The notes: generated from the letters alone by a model not told the origin. A DNA stretch of 64,000 bases from Oceanospirillum linum (GCF_900182785.1 NZ_FXTS01000003.1:62001-126000); one strand, 5' to 3'. Positions 35,196 to 44,427 are shown, counted from the stretch's first letter. Numbers and translations: made by a program.

Positions 35196-35936
35196 TTAAG
35201 CCTGCTGGCTTAACCAGGCTTCCAGTTCGTCAGCACCACCAATATGCTCACCTTCAATAAAGATCTGAGGCGTCGTGCCGCGACCTGAGATCGCATTCAG
35301 AGTTGCCAGGCTAATACCATGACTACCCACGGTGATCTCTTCAAACTTCATGCCCTGTGCTTTAAGTGCATTCTTTGCCCGGGTACAGTGGCTACAGCCT
35401 GGCTTGCCAATCAAGGTCACACGCTTAGGTGCCGCCGCATCCGGCGCAAGATAGTTCAGCATGGTGTCAGCATCAGAGACTTCAAACGGGTCACCCGGTA
35501 CATCCGGCTCAATGAACATCTTCTCAACAACACCGTCACGAACCAGCATAGAATAGCGCCAGCTACGATCACCGAAGCCCAGATCAGCTTTATTAACCAG
35601 CATCCCCATTCCCCGGCTGAAATCACCATTACCATCCGGCAACATAGTGATATTCTCAGCATTCTGGTCACCAGCCCACGCATCCATTACGAACGGATCA
35701 TTCACTGACAGGCAGATGATGTCGTCAATCCCCTGGGACTTAAAGACCGGAGCCAGCTCGTTATAACGTGGCAGGTGAGTACTGGAACAGGTCGGAGTAA
35801 AGGCACCCGGTAAGGCGAACAGAATGACATTTTTACCCTTGAACAGGTCATCCGTTGTTAGCTGAACCCACTCATTATCAACGCGTGTATTAAAAACAAC
35901 CTGTGGAACCTTCTGGCCTTCACGATTCTCTAACAT
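35196..35936 (-). CDS. Peroxiredoxin-glutaredoxin fusion (Prx5-type hybrid)
   Basis: A 246-residue peroxidase that reduces H2O2 and organic peroxides with glutathione. Residues 1-165 are a Prx5-type domain with the peroxidatic cysteine in PGAFTPTCSSTH (C50). Residues 170-246 are a glutaredoxin with GKPGCSHCTRAKNAL (C181, C184) and TTPQIFIEGEHIGGADELE, which recycles the first domain. This matches the Haemophilus hybrid enzyme layout. Start placed at the ATG at 35936 (MLENREGQKVPQ), with AAGGGG nine bases upstream; longer versions have poor spacing. Its promoter carries an OxyR-type site, consistent with induction by peroxide. Confidence 0.95.
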   Translation of the reverse strand: MLENREGQKVPQVVFNTRVDNEWVQLTTDDLFKGKNVILFALPGAFTPTCSSTHLPRYNELAPVFKSQGIDDIICLSVNDPFVMDAWAGDQNAENITMLPDGNGDFSRGMGMLVNKADLGFGDRSWRYSMLVRDGVVEKMFIEPDVPGDPFEVSDADTMLNYLAPDAAAPKRVTLIGKPGCSHCTRAKNALKAQGMKFEEITVGSHGISLATLNAISGRGTTPQIFIEGEHIGGADELEAWLSQQA

Positions 35937-36074
35937 GGTATACATCCCCTTCAATTCAGATAAACCAACGTCTGGCTTTCAGATATCGGTGTTACGGTGG
36001 GCTGAAAGCCCTCTGGTATATGTTTGACAGCATTCAGGTTAACAGTCGGCTTCACTGCTGTCTTTGATGCGTTC

Positions 36075-36103
36075 ACTATATCCCTCGTCTTTTGATCGAT
36101 AAA
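36075..36103 (-). promoter_or_regulatory. Promoter of the peroxiredoxin-glutaredoxin gene
   Basis: On the minus strand TATAGT (36080-36075) serves as -10, with a weak -35 TTTATC (36103-36098) after a 17-nt spacer. A poor -35 touching the OxyR-type site fits an activator-dependent promoter. The leader would be about 130 nt. Confidence 0.5.
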
Positions 36104-36140
36104 ATATAACTTTCATATCATATCAATAGCCAAAACCTAT
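36104..36140. promoter_or_regulatory. OxyR-type binding site
   Basis: Four half-sites lie exactly 11 nt apart: ATAT (36104), ATAT (36115), ATAG (36126) and CTAT (36137). This matches the OxyR pattern ATAG-N7-CTAT-N7-ATAG-N7-CTAT at 14 of 16 positions. The last pair is perfect, and the site abuts the -35 of the peroxidase gene promoter. Confidence 0.65.
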
Positions 36141-36282
36141 CAGAGGCAGTGCCGATGCATTTTTTTACAGTCATCAACCTGCCACCTTATTGTGATCAAC
36201 CATCAGCCATGCTATCTATAGTTATCCGGTTCAAGCCGATTTATGATGTTTTACTCAACGCTAACCTAAAGAGATACTCACC

Positions 36283-36426
36283 ATGAAAACACTCATTATG
36301 AAGACCATGACGACCAAACCTATGATGCGCAATATTATGACCACAACTGCAGATAACCTATCGCGACCAGAACCTTTGCTTCAGAATCAGGAACATCATC
36401 ATGCTGTCTCAGACCACCACTGCTAA
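36283..36426 (+). CDS. Small Met/His-rich ORF overlapping the next gene
   Basis: A possible 47-residue peptide beginning MKTLIMKTMTTKPMMRNIMT and ending HHHAVSDHHC. It contains seven Met, five His and a terminal Cys, a composition seen in copper- or other metal-binding peptides. AAAGAGATA precedes the ATG at usable spacing. Its stop lies 26 nt inside the following gene (start 36401), so it may be a leader peptide coupled to that gene's translation. No homologue is recognised, and so short an ORF could occur by chance. Confidence 0.4.
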   Translation: MKTLIMKTMTTKPMMRNIMTTTADNLSRPEPLLQNQEHHHAVSDHHC

Positions 36427-37249
36427 TTCTTTAGATTTTGCTTCACCGGCACAGCTGACAAACACTCTGTTTGATCTCGGCGACTGTTTTGGCAATCTTT
36501 GCCGACTCCCTCTTAAAAGTGCTCTGAAAATTTTCCAACCATTATCCCAACCCCAAACCAATAGCTCTGATCATTCTGAGCCGGCACAGAAACACCACCT
36601 TTTTTCCCAACAGCTGCAGACAAATATTCCTTTTGCGGTGAGCCGTGAATGGAAAAATCAGGTCTGGAGTTATCAGCTTTCCCTGCACACACCCCATACC
36701 GGTTCTGACAGTCATGCACTGCATCGCCACCTGTCAGCCCGCAGCCTGACAAGTATTCCAACGGAACAGAAAGATAGCGTGCAGGACTGGCTCTACTTCG
36801 CCAGCCCCCTTGATCATCTCACCAGACTCCACTGGCAACTGCTTACGGCAGAAGAGCTGAAACAGCAACGCCTGCTGAATCTGGCCTTCTGGCTGAAACA
36901 AAAACTCGACCAGGGCAGCCTGATTAACAATCTGCTACTAACCCCTCTGACTGACCTGCCCCTGGGAGATGGATTAAATCTGCAACCAGCCCGCAGCTTC
37001 GCACGGGTTGGAAAACAATCACTGCCTGACCAGCGACGCCTTCCATCTCTGCACTTTGCAATCTTTCGCCAGCACAGATTAACTGAAGGTTATGGCCTAC
37101 AGCCATCAGAGCTCTTTGCTGCTCAGGAAAAGCTCGCAGCCCAGTCTTCTGTAATGGCTTCAAACCAAGCCCTGCTGATTCTCGATTACCGACAGTGCTC
37201 AGAGCTTCTGGAGCTGCTGGAAAAAGCGCTTCTCTTAAAAAAAAGCTAG
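36401..37249 (+). CDS. Hypothetical protein
   Basis: A 282-residue soluble protein that I cannot place. It is Leu/Gln/His-rich and helical, with no signal peptide or membrane helix. The first 130 residues contain many His (SDHSEPAQKHHLFSQQ, SDSHALHRHLSARS); the rest looks like a helical bundle ending LEKALLLKKS. The ATG at 36401 has AGGA nine bases upstream, within the small ORF that overlaps it. It lies head-to-head with the peroxiredoxin-glutaredoxin gene across the OxyR-site region and 88 nt before trxC, so a redox-stress link is possible from position only. Confidence 0.65.
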   Translation: MLSQTTTANSLDFASPAQLTNTLFDLGDCFGNLCRLPLKSALKIFQPLSQPQTNSSDHSEPAQKHHLFSQQLQTNIPFAVSREWKNQVWSYQLSLHTPHTGSDSHALHRHLSARSLTSIPTEQKDSVQDWLYFASPLDHLTRLHWQLLTAEELKQQRLLNLAFWLKQKLDQGSLINNLLLTPLTDLPLGDGLNLQPARSFARVGKQSLPDQRRLPSLHFAIFRQHRLTEGYGLQPSELFAAQEKLAAQSSVMASNQALLILDYRQCSELLELLEKALLLKKS

Positions 37250-37337
37250 GCTTCGGCTATACAGTTGTGGCGGTTGAAAACCCTTTGACCGCCCTTATAT
37301 AAGATTTAACTAACAGATCTTATCAATGGAAATTATC

Positions 37338-37778
37338 ATGTCCGAGCAACCAATATCGCACGTTGTCTGCCCTCACTGCACTGCCGTAAATCGCATCCCC
37401 GATAACAGGCTGGCGGATCAACCCAACTGCGGTAAATGCAAGCAGCCTTTATTTACCGGAGAACCTCAGAACCTGACGCAGTCAACAATGAGCAAAGTGA
37501 TTGCGAATTCGGATCTGCCGCTTGTTGTAGATTTCTGGGCACCGTGGTGCGGTCCTTGCCAAATGATGGGGCCAATGTTCTCCCAGATGACTAAGGAGCT
37601 TGAGCCGCAGGTAAGAATGGCAAAAGTGAATACTGAGCAGGAGCAGCAACTGGGTGCTCAGTTTGGTATCCGAAGCATTCCGACATTGGTGATCTTTAAA
37701 GGAGGGAAAGAGGTTGCCCGACAGTCAGGCGTCATGCAGCCCGCTCAGCTGAAAGCCTGGATTCAGGCCAACAGCTAA
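37338..37778 (+). CDS. trxC: Thioredoxin 2 (TrxC) with N-terminal zinc finger
   Basis: A 146-residue cytosolic disulfide reductase. The N-terminal zinc domain has VCPHCTAVNRI and PNCGKCKQPLF (four cysteines), as in E. coli thioredoxin 2. The thioredoxin fold follows with the active site FWAPWCGPCQMMGP and the cis-proline loop RSIPTLVIFKGG. I chose the ATG at 37338 (MSEQPISHVVCPH), with GGAAATT upstream, over 37326. TrxC is induced by OxyR in E. coli; here it lies close to the peroxidase gene but has no visible OxyR site of its own. Confidence 0.95.
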   Translation: MSEQPISHVVCPHCTAVNRIPDNRLADQPNCGKCKQPLFTGEPQNLTQSTMSKVIANSDLPLVVDFWAPWCGPCQMMGPMFSQMTKELEPQVRMAKVNTEQEQQLGAQFGIRSIPTLVIFKGGKEVARQSGVMQPAQLKAWIQANS

Positions 37779-37842
37779 CCACAGCAAGATGAGAGATAAG
37801 GCGAGGGCAGATTAAAAACGATGGCGCACTAAGCAGGAGCGC

Positions 37843-38376
37843 TTAGCTCTTTTTTTTGCCTTGCTTGCGATTTTCTTCTGCGGTCTCATCACCCGTATTC
37901 AGGCGTGCGATCTCTTTATCAGAAGGAACATAGACCACCTCTGATTCCGAGAAACTATCCGGCCAGGTTTTCTTCCCAGGGGAAAACAGCATCCAGAAAT
38001 GCCCCACCCCTAAACAGATCAGGGAGAAAGCGCCACAGAAAAAGCGCATCAGTGACTGCGTCAGAGAGATCGGGCGACCATCACTGTTCTGGATACGGAT
38101 GCGCCACGCCTGCATACCCAAGGTCTGACCGGTACGACGCCAGAAGAAGGTGAAAAAGCCAAAGGTCACCAGAAACAAAACACTCTGAAAACCCGGCCCG
38201 GCATGGTCATTCATCGCATCAACCCCTTCCGGCAGGAAGGGCAGCCGGGCAAAGCCCAGCAGCATCCAGATAGCGACAATAATAAGAAAATCGTACATCA
38301 TCGCCCCTAATCGGCGAACCAGTCCCGCCGGGCGTGTATAAATCTGTTTTGGAAACGGGCGACCACTTGTTGTCAT
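37843..38376 (-). CDS. RDD-family membrane protein
   Basis: A 177-residue inner-membrane protein with three to four helices. The N-terminal VRRLGAMMYDFLIIVAIWML holds the Arg/Asp pair of the RDD family. The middle FFTFFWRRTGQTLGMQAWRI shows the family's G-x-T-x-G-x-R-like turn, and a charged C-terminus of about 40 residues ends in KQGKKKS. Some RDD proteins carry ions; function here is unknown. It is 45 nt downstream of lptG in the same direction and may share its transcript. Confidence 0.85.
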   Translation of the reverse strand: MTTSGRPFPKQIYTRPAGLVRRLGAMMYDFLIIVAIWMLLGFARLPFLPEGVDAMNDHAGPGFQSVLFLVTFGFFTFFWRRTGQTLGMQAWRIRIQNSDGRPISLTQSLMRFFCGAFSLICLGVGHFWMLFSPGKKTWPDSFSESEVVYVPSDKEIARLNTGDETAEENRKQGKKKS

Positions 38377-38420
38377 TTCTCAGCCTTAATATGCATTAAA
38401 AGAATAAAACTAAACTGCCT

Positions 38421-39491
38421 CTAACCGGTTCTTCGGATAAGAAAAACCCCATACAAGGCGCAGCCTATTGCCGGTGTCAGCACGGCCCACACAGGATCGA
38501 AACCATACACAACACTGGCGGGGCCTAAAATATCCTGAACATATTTCACAGCCAGACCGACGATAACACCACTGAAGACACGGGTACCTGCCGGTGCGGA
38601 TCGTAGCGGGCCAAACACAAAGGATGCCGCAACCAAAACCAGCGATGACAGTGTTAATGGCAGCAACACTTTCTGCCAGAAAGCCATCTCATGCTCGTGG
38701 GATTTCAAGCCCTGATCCTTGAGGTATCGGGAATACCGCCACAGATCTGAAGGTGCCAGATACCGTTGCTCCAGAATAATAACTTTCATCAGCTCCGGCT
38801 TCAGGTCACTGCTCCAGAAAATAGAAGGGATCTGTTCATTGATAACCCGGTGAGTGCCAATATTTGCCTTTACAGCCTGGTCCAGTATCCAGCCTTTTTT
38901 ATCAAAATCATAACGCCCGGACTGAGCATAAGTGATTGAGAGTAATCTTTTACCGGTTTCATCAAAGCTATGGCGCTGGACTCCGGATAACTTTCCATCC
39001 GTCCGGATCGATCTGAAATAGAAGTAATCATTACCATCCCTGAGCCACACACCCCACTTCCCTGCCGCATTGGTTGTATCCCAACGCTTCATCGTGCGGT
39101 AGTTCTGCGCCTCTACCTCTGTTTTCGGAGAGATAAACTCCCCTACAAAAGCCGTTACCGCGATAATAAGTAACATCGGCTTCATCACAGACCAGATAAT
39201 TCGGGTGATTGAAACCCCTGCGGCCCGAATAACAGCTAATTCGTTATTACTGGCGAGGCTACCCAAGCCAATCAGGGCTCCGACCATGACGCCCACTGGT
39301 ACAAGATCATAAAAGCGACGCGGAGCACTCAACATCACATAATAAAGTACATTGCTAAGTTGATAACTGTCATTCAGGTTATCAAGCTCATTAACCAGCG
39401 CCAACATCATATCCAGACCCAGTAGTAACATCTGAACAATCAGAACCGCTGCAAAAACACTCTTAGCAATATACCGGTCCAGGGTTTTCAT
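38421..39491 (-). CDS. lptG: LPS export ABC transporter permease LptG
   Basis: One of the two membrane subunits that, with LptF and the ATPase LptB, pulls lipopolysaccharide out of the inner membrane and passes it to LptC and LptA. The 356 residues have six helices in the YjgP/YjgQ pattern: MKTLDRYIAKSVFAAVLIVQ at the start, PRRFYDLVPVGVMVGALIGL (the coupling region), a large periplasmic beta-jellyroll between helices 3 and 4 (about 110-270), and LVLVAASFVFGPLRSAPAGTR near the end. The start overlaps the lptF stop by four bases (ATGA), so translation is coupled. Confidence 0.96.
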   Translation of the reverse strand: MKTLDRYIAKSVFAAVLIVQMLLLGLDMMLALVNELDNLNDSYQLSNVLYYVMLSAPRRFYDLVPVGVMVGALIGLGSLASNNELAVIRAAGVSITRIIWSVMKPMLLIIAVTAFVGEFISPKTEVEAQNYRTMKRWDTTNAAGKWGVWLRDGNDYFYFRSIRTDGKLSGVQRHSFDETGKRLLSITYAQSGRYDFDKKGWILDQAVKANIGTHRVINEQIPSIFWSSDLKPELMKVIILEQRYLAPSDLWRYSRYLKDQGLKSHEHEMAFWQKVLLPLTLSSLVLVAASFVFGPLRSAPAGTRVFSGVIVGLAVKYVQDILGPASVVYGFDPVWAVLTPAIGCALYGVFLIRRTG

Positions 39492-40597
39492 ACCTCTTGC
39501 CCTCTCAGGCCAGAGGACTTAAACATATTCGCCACGGGCTCTTTTAGTAACAGATACGCTGCAATCATTAAGAAAACACCATGTACTACCCATAAACCAA
39601 CTGCAGGGTCCAGCTTTCCTTTCTCAATCATCCCCTGAACAGAGATCAAACCACTCAGATAAAAGATATGTAGAAAAATGGCAGGAAAAAGCTTCGCAAA
39701 GCGCCCCTGTCTTGGGCGCACATAACTTAAAGGCACTGCAATCATGGTCACAACAATCACCATCAAAGGCAACGATATCCGCCATTGAAAAGCGGCCTGA
39801 TGCTCAACCTTATCGGAGTTCCACACAGCCGATGTTGGCATCTGACGGACTTTATAAGAGATCGTCGCGGCTTTTCTTTCTGACATGCGCACGGCATAAC
39901 GCCCGAAAGTCAATAATGAAAAGTCCCCCGAACCGGCCCGCCCCTCAGTACGGGAGCCATTCTCTAAAACCAGGTAACGGCTGCCGGTTGTCGCATCCAA
40001 ATACTGATACCCCTGCTCAGCTTTAAAAACTGCGGTTCGTTTCTGCCCATCATCACCAGTGATCTCCTGTGACAAAAATACCGTATGCATCCGGGTATTT
40101 GAGTCAGTCAACTCCTCCGTATAGACCACCTGTCCGCCGGAGAACTCCTGAAAACGACCTGGCTTAATCGTGGAAAAATCGACCCGCTGCTTCTGCTCCT
40201 CCAGAATCTGAGCAACCCGGGACTCACTCCAGGGCGTCAACCAGAGGCTAAAACTGGCAACAACAGATGCTACAAGCAGGCCTGTCATCAGGGTATAGCT
40301 CAGTAATCGATTGGGTGAAAAACCACAAGCCATCAAAACTCCCATCTCATTTTCCTGGTAAAGCCGGCCATAGGTCAGCATGACAGACAGAAAAAAACCA
40401 AGAGGGAGAATCAACTCCAGCACCGAAGGAAACTGCAACAGAAGAAGTGTCCAGAGAAAATCAAGAGACAGGGAGCCTTCCGCAACATCCTGAAAAAGAC
40501 CAATAAACCGCCCGCCAAGAATAATCAGCAGCAAAACGGCAGATACCGCTGTCAGCGTCAGCAGTACCTCTCGGACCAGATAGCGAAACAGGATCAA
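39488..40597 (-). CDS. lptF: LPS export ABC transporter permease LptF
   Basis: Partner permease of LptG, 369 residues with the same six-helix and periplasmic jellyroll plan: MILFRYLVREVLLTLTAVSA, FPSVLELILPLGFFLSVMLT, YQENEMGVLMACGFSPNRLL, a periplasmic domain at about 120-265, then ISLPLMVIVVTMIAVPLSYV and RPRQGRF. First gene of the lptF-lptG(-RDD) string. It diverges from pepA across 206 nt, the usual arrangement in gammaproteobacteria. Confidence 0.96.
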   Translation of the reverse strand: MILFRYLVREVLLTLTAVSAVLLLIILGGRFIGLFQDVAEGSLSLDFLWTLLLLQFPSVLELILPLGFFLSVMLTYGRLYQENEMGVLMACGFSPNRLLSYTLMTGLLVASVVASFSLWLTPWSESRVAQILEEQKQRVDFSTIKPGRFQEFSGGQVVYTEELTDSNTRMHTVFLSQEITGDDGQKRTAVFKAEQGYQYLDATTGSRYLVLENGSRTEGRAGSGDFSLLTFGRYAVRMSERKAATISYKVRQMPTSAVWNSDKVEHQAAFQWRISLPLMVIVVTMIAVPLSYVRPRQGRFAKLFPAIFLHIFYLSGLISVQGMIEKGKLDPAVGLWVVHGVFLMIAAYLLLKEPVANMFKSSGLRGQEV

Positions 40598-40803
40598 AAG
40601 ATGCTCCTAAGATATGAAACGATAAGCCAAAGTGCTTATGTCAGGTTCGATAACCTCTTCTGTGATACGTCCATATCACTTTCGGTTACCACAGGCATTG
40701 CGTAAACTGTCAGCAGTCACCATATACTACTGAGTCAAACGGGCAAATTATCTAATAACAGACTGCTTTTGTCTTGCCTGTCATCATTTCAAGTGGGGTT
40801 TTT

Positions 40804-42288
40804 ATGTTCTTTAACGCTACAACTCAAGCACTATCCGAAGTAACCGCTGACTGCCACATCGCATTTGTCGCTGCAGACGCAACACTTGGCAACAACGCAC
40901 AACAGCTGGATAAAGCCAGCGGTGATGCCATTAGCCGTATCTTAAAACTCGGGGACTTCAGCGGAAAATTTGGCCAGACACAACTGCTGCCGGAAGCGGG
41001 TGAACTAAAAGGCCGGCTACTACTGGTGGGCACCGGTAAAGCTGAAGAGCTGAAAGAGGGTAAATTCCGTACCCTGATCAAAAATATTATCAGTGCCGTA
41101 AAAGACACCAAAATCAAATCTCTGGCCCTGAGCCTTGAAGATGTTGAGTTCAAAACCCGCGATCTGAACTGGAAAGCACGCCAGTTTGCTGAAAGTACAG
41201 TCACCACCCTCTATGTTTTTGACCAGCTGAAAAGCAAGCAGGCTGACCCCAGCGCTCTGAGCAGCATCACCTTGTCTATACCGGGTGCAGAAGGAGCGGT
41301 TCAGAAAGCACTGGATACCGGTGCAGCAACCGGTGAAGGCATGAACCTGACACGTACCCTGGGCAACCTGCCGGGTAACATCTGTACGCCGGTTTATCTG
41401 GCACAACAGGCGGAAGAGCTGGCAAAAGATTTTGACGAGCTGTCCCTGACCATCCTGGATGAGAACCAGATGGCCGAGCTGGGCATGGGCTCTCTGCTGT
41501 CCGTTGCCAAAGGTAGTGTCGAAGCACCACGCCTTGTGGTCATGGAGTACAAAGGCAACGGTGATGCCAAACCCCATGTTCTCGTGGGCAAAGGCGTTAC
41601 CTTTGACTCCGGCGGTATCAGCCTGAAACCTGGTGAAGGCATGGATGAGATGAAGTACGACATGTGTGGTGCCGCCAGCGTATTTGGCACCATGCAGATG
41701 CTGAAGCAGCTGAAACCTGCCATCAATGTTGTCGGTGTCGTTGCTGCTGTTGAGAATATGCCCGCCGGTAACGCCTCTAAGCCAGGGGATATCGTTACAA
41801 CGATGTCCGGTAAAACCGTCGAAATTTTAAATACTGATGCTGAAGGCCGCCTGGTTCTTTGCGACGCTCTGACGTATATCGGCAAATACAACCCGGAAAC
41901 GGTTGTTGATATCGCCACGTTAACCGGAGCCTGCATTATTGGTTTGGGTCATCACGCAACCGGGCTTCTGTCCAATGACGATACCCTGGCCGCTGAGCTA
42001 TTAAGCGCAGGTATTGACGCAAGTGACAAAGCCTGGCAAATGCCGCTGTGGACAGAGTATCAGCAACAGCTGGATTCTAATTTTGCCGATATGGCCAATA
42101 TTGGAGGTCGTCCTGCCGGCACCATCACGGCAGCCTGCTTTCTGTCCCGCTTTACTGAAGACTACCGCTGGGCGCACCTGGATATCGCTGGAACAGCCTG
42201 GCATAGCGGAAAAGAGAAAGGTGCTACAGGACGCCCGGTACCTTTGCTGACCCAATACCTGCTGTCTAAGGCTGATAAAGCCTCATAA
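40804..42288 (+). CDS. pepA: Leucyl aminopeptidase (cytosol aminopeptidase PepA)
   Basis: A 494-residue hexameric, two-metal aminopeptidase. In E. coli it also acts as a DNA-binding protein in carAB control and cer/Xer resolution. The catalytic domain carries LVGKGVTFDSGGISLKPG (Lys and Asp metal ligands), KYDMCGAASVFGTM and the signature NTDAEGRLVLCDAL with catalytic Arg. The ATG at 40804 (MFFNATTQALSEV) has AAGTGGGG upstream; the longer frame has no support. It diverges from lptF. The diguanylate cyclase gene behind it, in reverse orientation, separates it from holC. Confidence 0.97.
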   Translation: MFFNATTQALSEVTADCHIAFVAADATLGNNAQQLDKASGDAISRILKLGDFSGKFGQTQLLPEAGELKGRLLLVGTGKAEELKEGKFRTLIKNIISAVKDTKIKSLALSLEDVEFKTRDLNWKARQFAESTVTTLYVFDQLKSKQADPSALSSITLSIPGAEGAVQKALDTGAATGEGMNLTRTLGNLPGNICTPVYLAQQAEELAKDFDELSLTILDENQMAELGMGSLLSVAKGSVEAPRLVVMEYKGNGDAKPHVLVGKGVTFDSGGISLKPGEGMDEMKYDMCGAASVFGTMQMLKQLKPAINVVGVVAAVENMPAGNASKPGDIVTTMSGKTVEILNTDAEGRLVLCDALTYIGKYNPETVVDIATLTGACIIGLGHHATGLLSNDDTLAAELLSAGIDASDKAWQMPLWTEYQQQLDSNFADMANIGGRPAGTITAACFLSRFTEDYRWAHLDIAGTAWHSGKEKGATGRPVPLLTQYLLSKADKAS

Positions 42289-42345
42289 ACAGAACCGGTG
42301 ATAACCGGAGGTATTGATTACTAAGCACTCAGTCGCTTCCGGGCC

Positions 42346-42378
42346 AGAGGGGCTCAACCAACATGGTTGAGCCCCTTA
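42346..42378. terminator. Terminator after pepA
   Basis: GGGGCTCAACC-AACAT-GGTTGAGCCCC is a perfect 11-bp stem. Neither side has a long T-run, but the stem is strong and lies between converging genes. Confidence 0.7.
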
Positions 42379-42441
42379 TGTCTTAATGACTCAAATATTT
42401 AAGTGATTTTTATAGCGTAGCGGGTTACAGAGTGACCGGCG

Positions 42442-44427
42442 TTAATGTTGTGGCAGTGATACCGACTCAGCACAAACCCGATTGCGCCCCATATTTTTGG
42501 CACGGTAAAGTGCTTCATCCGCCCGGTAAACCAATTGATCCAGTGTCGAAGCTTCAACAGCATCATAAACCGCCACACCAATAGATACCGTAAAAGCAAT
42601 ATTGTCTCTTGCACTATTATTGATGCGCAAAGCCTCTGTTGCAGCCCTTATATGTTCAGCGCAGGCGGCAGCGGCCGACAGGTTCATTCCAGGTAAAACC
42701 GCCAAAAACTCTTCACCACCAAAGCGTGAGAAGTATCCCTGAGCCCCCAGGCACTCCTGGCATAACCGCGTAAATGCAACAAGAACGTCGTCCCCGATAC
42801 TATGGCCGTAGGTGTCATTGATATTTTTGAAATGATCAATATCCAGCATCAGTATGGCCAGATTATCCTTTTCTGAAGACATCTCTTCCAGAGCATGAAG
42901 AAACAGCTTTTCAACATATCGACGGTTATAGGCACCGGTTAAAGCATCGGTATTAGCAAGCGCTTTCAAACGTTGTTCCAACTCTAACTGCAAACTAATA
43001 TCCTGCACACTGCAGCGACTGATCGTTAATGCGGAGCCGTGAAATTTGGATGAGATCGCACTGGCAACAGGTAGCCAGCGGCCATCTTTACACTGAAGAT
43101 CCAGACGTAAATCACCCACATAATGTGTCGACATCGCCAGATTAAGCTGGGCCTTCGAAGCATCTGACAGCATCTCTCTCAGGTGTTTTTTATTGACTAA
43201 CTCATCCCGGTCATAGCCCAGATATTCCAACGTTTTATTGTTGGCATTCGTGATAAGGCTGGTCGCATCAAAGGTCAGATAACCCACGGGGGCATTGTAA
43301 TAAAGGTCTTCCAACTCTGCGGTATAGCTGTTTCTTTGCTGCTCATTAATTTTTTTAGCCACTTGGTGTTTTAAAAAAAACCAAACCAAAGTAAAGGTAG
43401 AGAAATAGATGATAAAGATAAAAAACTTAACACCGGAATGATGATAAAAAGCGTTGGCCAACCACTCATCTTTTGAGGTCCGAACCATAGAAAACCATGA
43501 CTGGACTTTTACATCCTGCTTTAAGCCCAGGTCAGCGGTAAAGCGCCCATCCGAGAACTCATCAAACTCTGCGGGCCGAATTTTACGGTAGCTAATCAGC
43601 TCATCGTTAGCATCAAAAGCCCCCTTTGGTTCTTGCTGCATCTGCTGCCATAGCTCAGGGTTCCATGCCGAGAGCACTTTGTCCGGCATACCCAACTGCC
43701 AACCCCATTCGCTTTCTCTGAAGTGATTTGACAGCCAATAACCATCACTATTGACCAACATACCCCGATCACCAGCTTCAAAATGTGCCCGGAAACGATT
43801 CAGAAAATAGCCGGCTTTATAGTTAAGCACCACCATAGCGATAGGCGCACCAAGGTCATCGGTGAGCAGCGTGACCGCACGAATAACAGGTTTATGGGGC
43901 TGTTCAATCTCACCCCGCTCTACATTCAGATCTAATGGCGACAGGTAAACCTGACCCGGTGCGAGCTTCAAGCCCTCCTGAACGTAATAACGGTCGTGTT
44001 TATTTTGCAGGTGTTCAGCAGCAACAGGACGTGCTCCATCGGTATAGTCATTGATACGGATAAGCTCCTGACCCGACAGGTCAATAATCCGAACCTGATC
44101 ATAACGACTGTCAACATCCGTAGCACGGCGGAAAACATCCTCTACTACCAGCCGGTTTGCTTTAGAGGGCGTCAAGATAAAATGCCGCACACTTGGCAGA
44201 ATACTCAGTTGCTGTGCATCCAAAGCAACACGCAACACAAACTGATGAATACGGTTTTCGGTAAGATTCAGCAGATACTGATGGCGCTCAATCGTTTTAC
44301 TCTTAAGCCCCTGATCGTATGCTTGTTTTCCCGCCAGGAGAGCCAGGCTTATAACAAGATAGGCACCACAGGTGAGTATAAATAAACGCTTCCATTCCTT
44401 TTTTAGGAACTGGACAGATTCAAACAT
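42442..44427 (-). CDS. Membrane diguanylate cyclase (Cache-PAS-GGDEF)
   Basis: A 661-residue sensor that would make c-di-GMP. TM1 is near 13-33 and TM2 near 332-352 (FFIFIIYFSTFTLVWFFLKH), enclosing a periplasmic double-Cache-like domain of about 300 residues. A PAS domain starts near 370 (YYNAPVGYLTFDATSLITNA). GGDEF occupies about 490-655: DALTGAYNRRYVEKLF, LMLDIDHFKNINDTYGH and an intact catalytic loop FGGEEF near 567. No RxxD product-inhibition site lies five residues before it. The ATG at 44427 has GGGAGAG upstream. It sits, reversed, between pepA and holC. Confidence 0.93.
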   Translation of the reverse strand: MFESVQFLKKEWKRLFILTCGAYLVISLALLAGKQAYDQGLKSKTIERHQYLLNLTENRIHQFVLRVALDAQQLSILPSVRHFILTPSKANRLVVEDVFRRATDVDSRYDQVRIIDLSGQELIRINDYTDGARPVAAEHLQNKHDRYYVQEGLKLAPGQVYLSPLDLNVERGEIEQPHKPVIRAVTLLTDDLGAPIAMVVLNYKAGYFLNRFRAHFEAGDRGMLVNSDGYWLSNHFRESEWGWQLGMPDKVLSAWNPELWQQMQQEPKGAFDANDELISYRKIRPAEFDEFSDGRFTADLGLKQDVKVQSWFSMVRTSKDEWLANAFYHHSGVKFFIFIIYFSTFTLVWFFLKHQVAKKINEQQRNSYTAELEDLYYNAPVGYLTFDATSLITNANNKTLEYLGYDRDELVNKKHLREMLSDASKAQLNLAMSTHYVGDLRLDLQCKDGRWLPVASAISSKFHGSALTISRCSVQDISLQLELEQRLKALANTDALTGAYNRRYVEKLFLHALEEMSSEKDNLAILMLDIDHFKNINDTYGHSIGDDVLVAFTRLCQECLGAQGYFSRFGGEEFLAVLPGMNLSAAAACAEHIRAATEALRINNSARDNIAFTVSIGVAVYDAVEASTLDQLVYRADEALYRAKNMGRNRVCAESVSLPQH

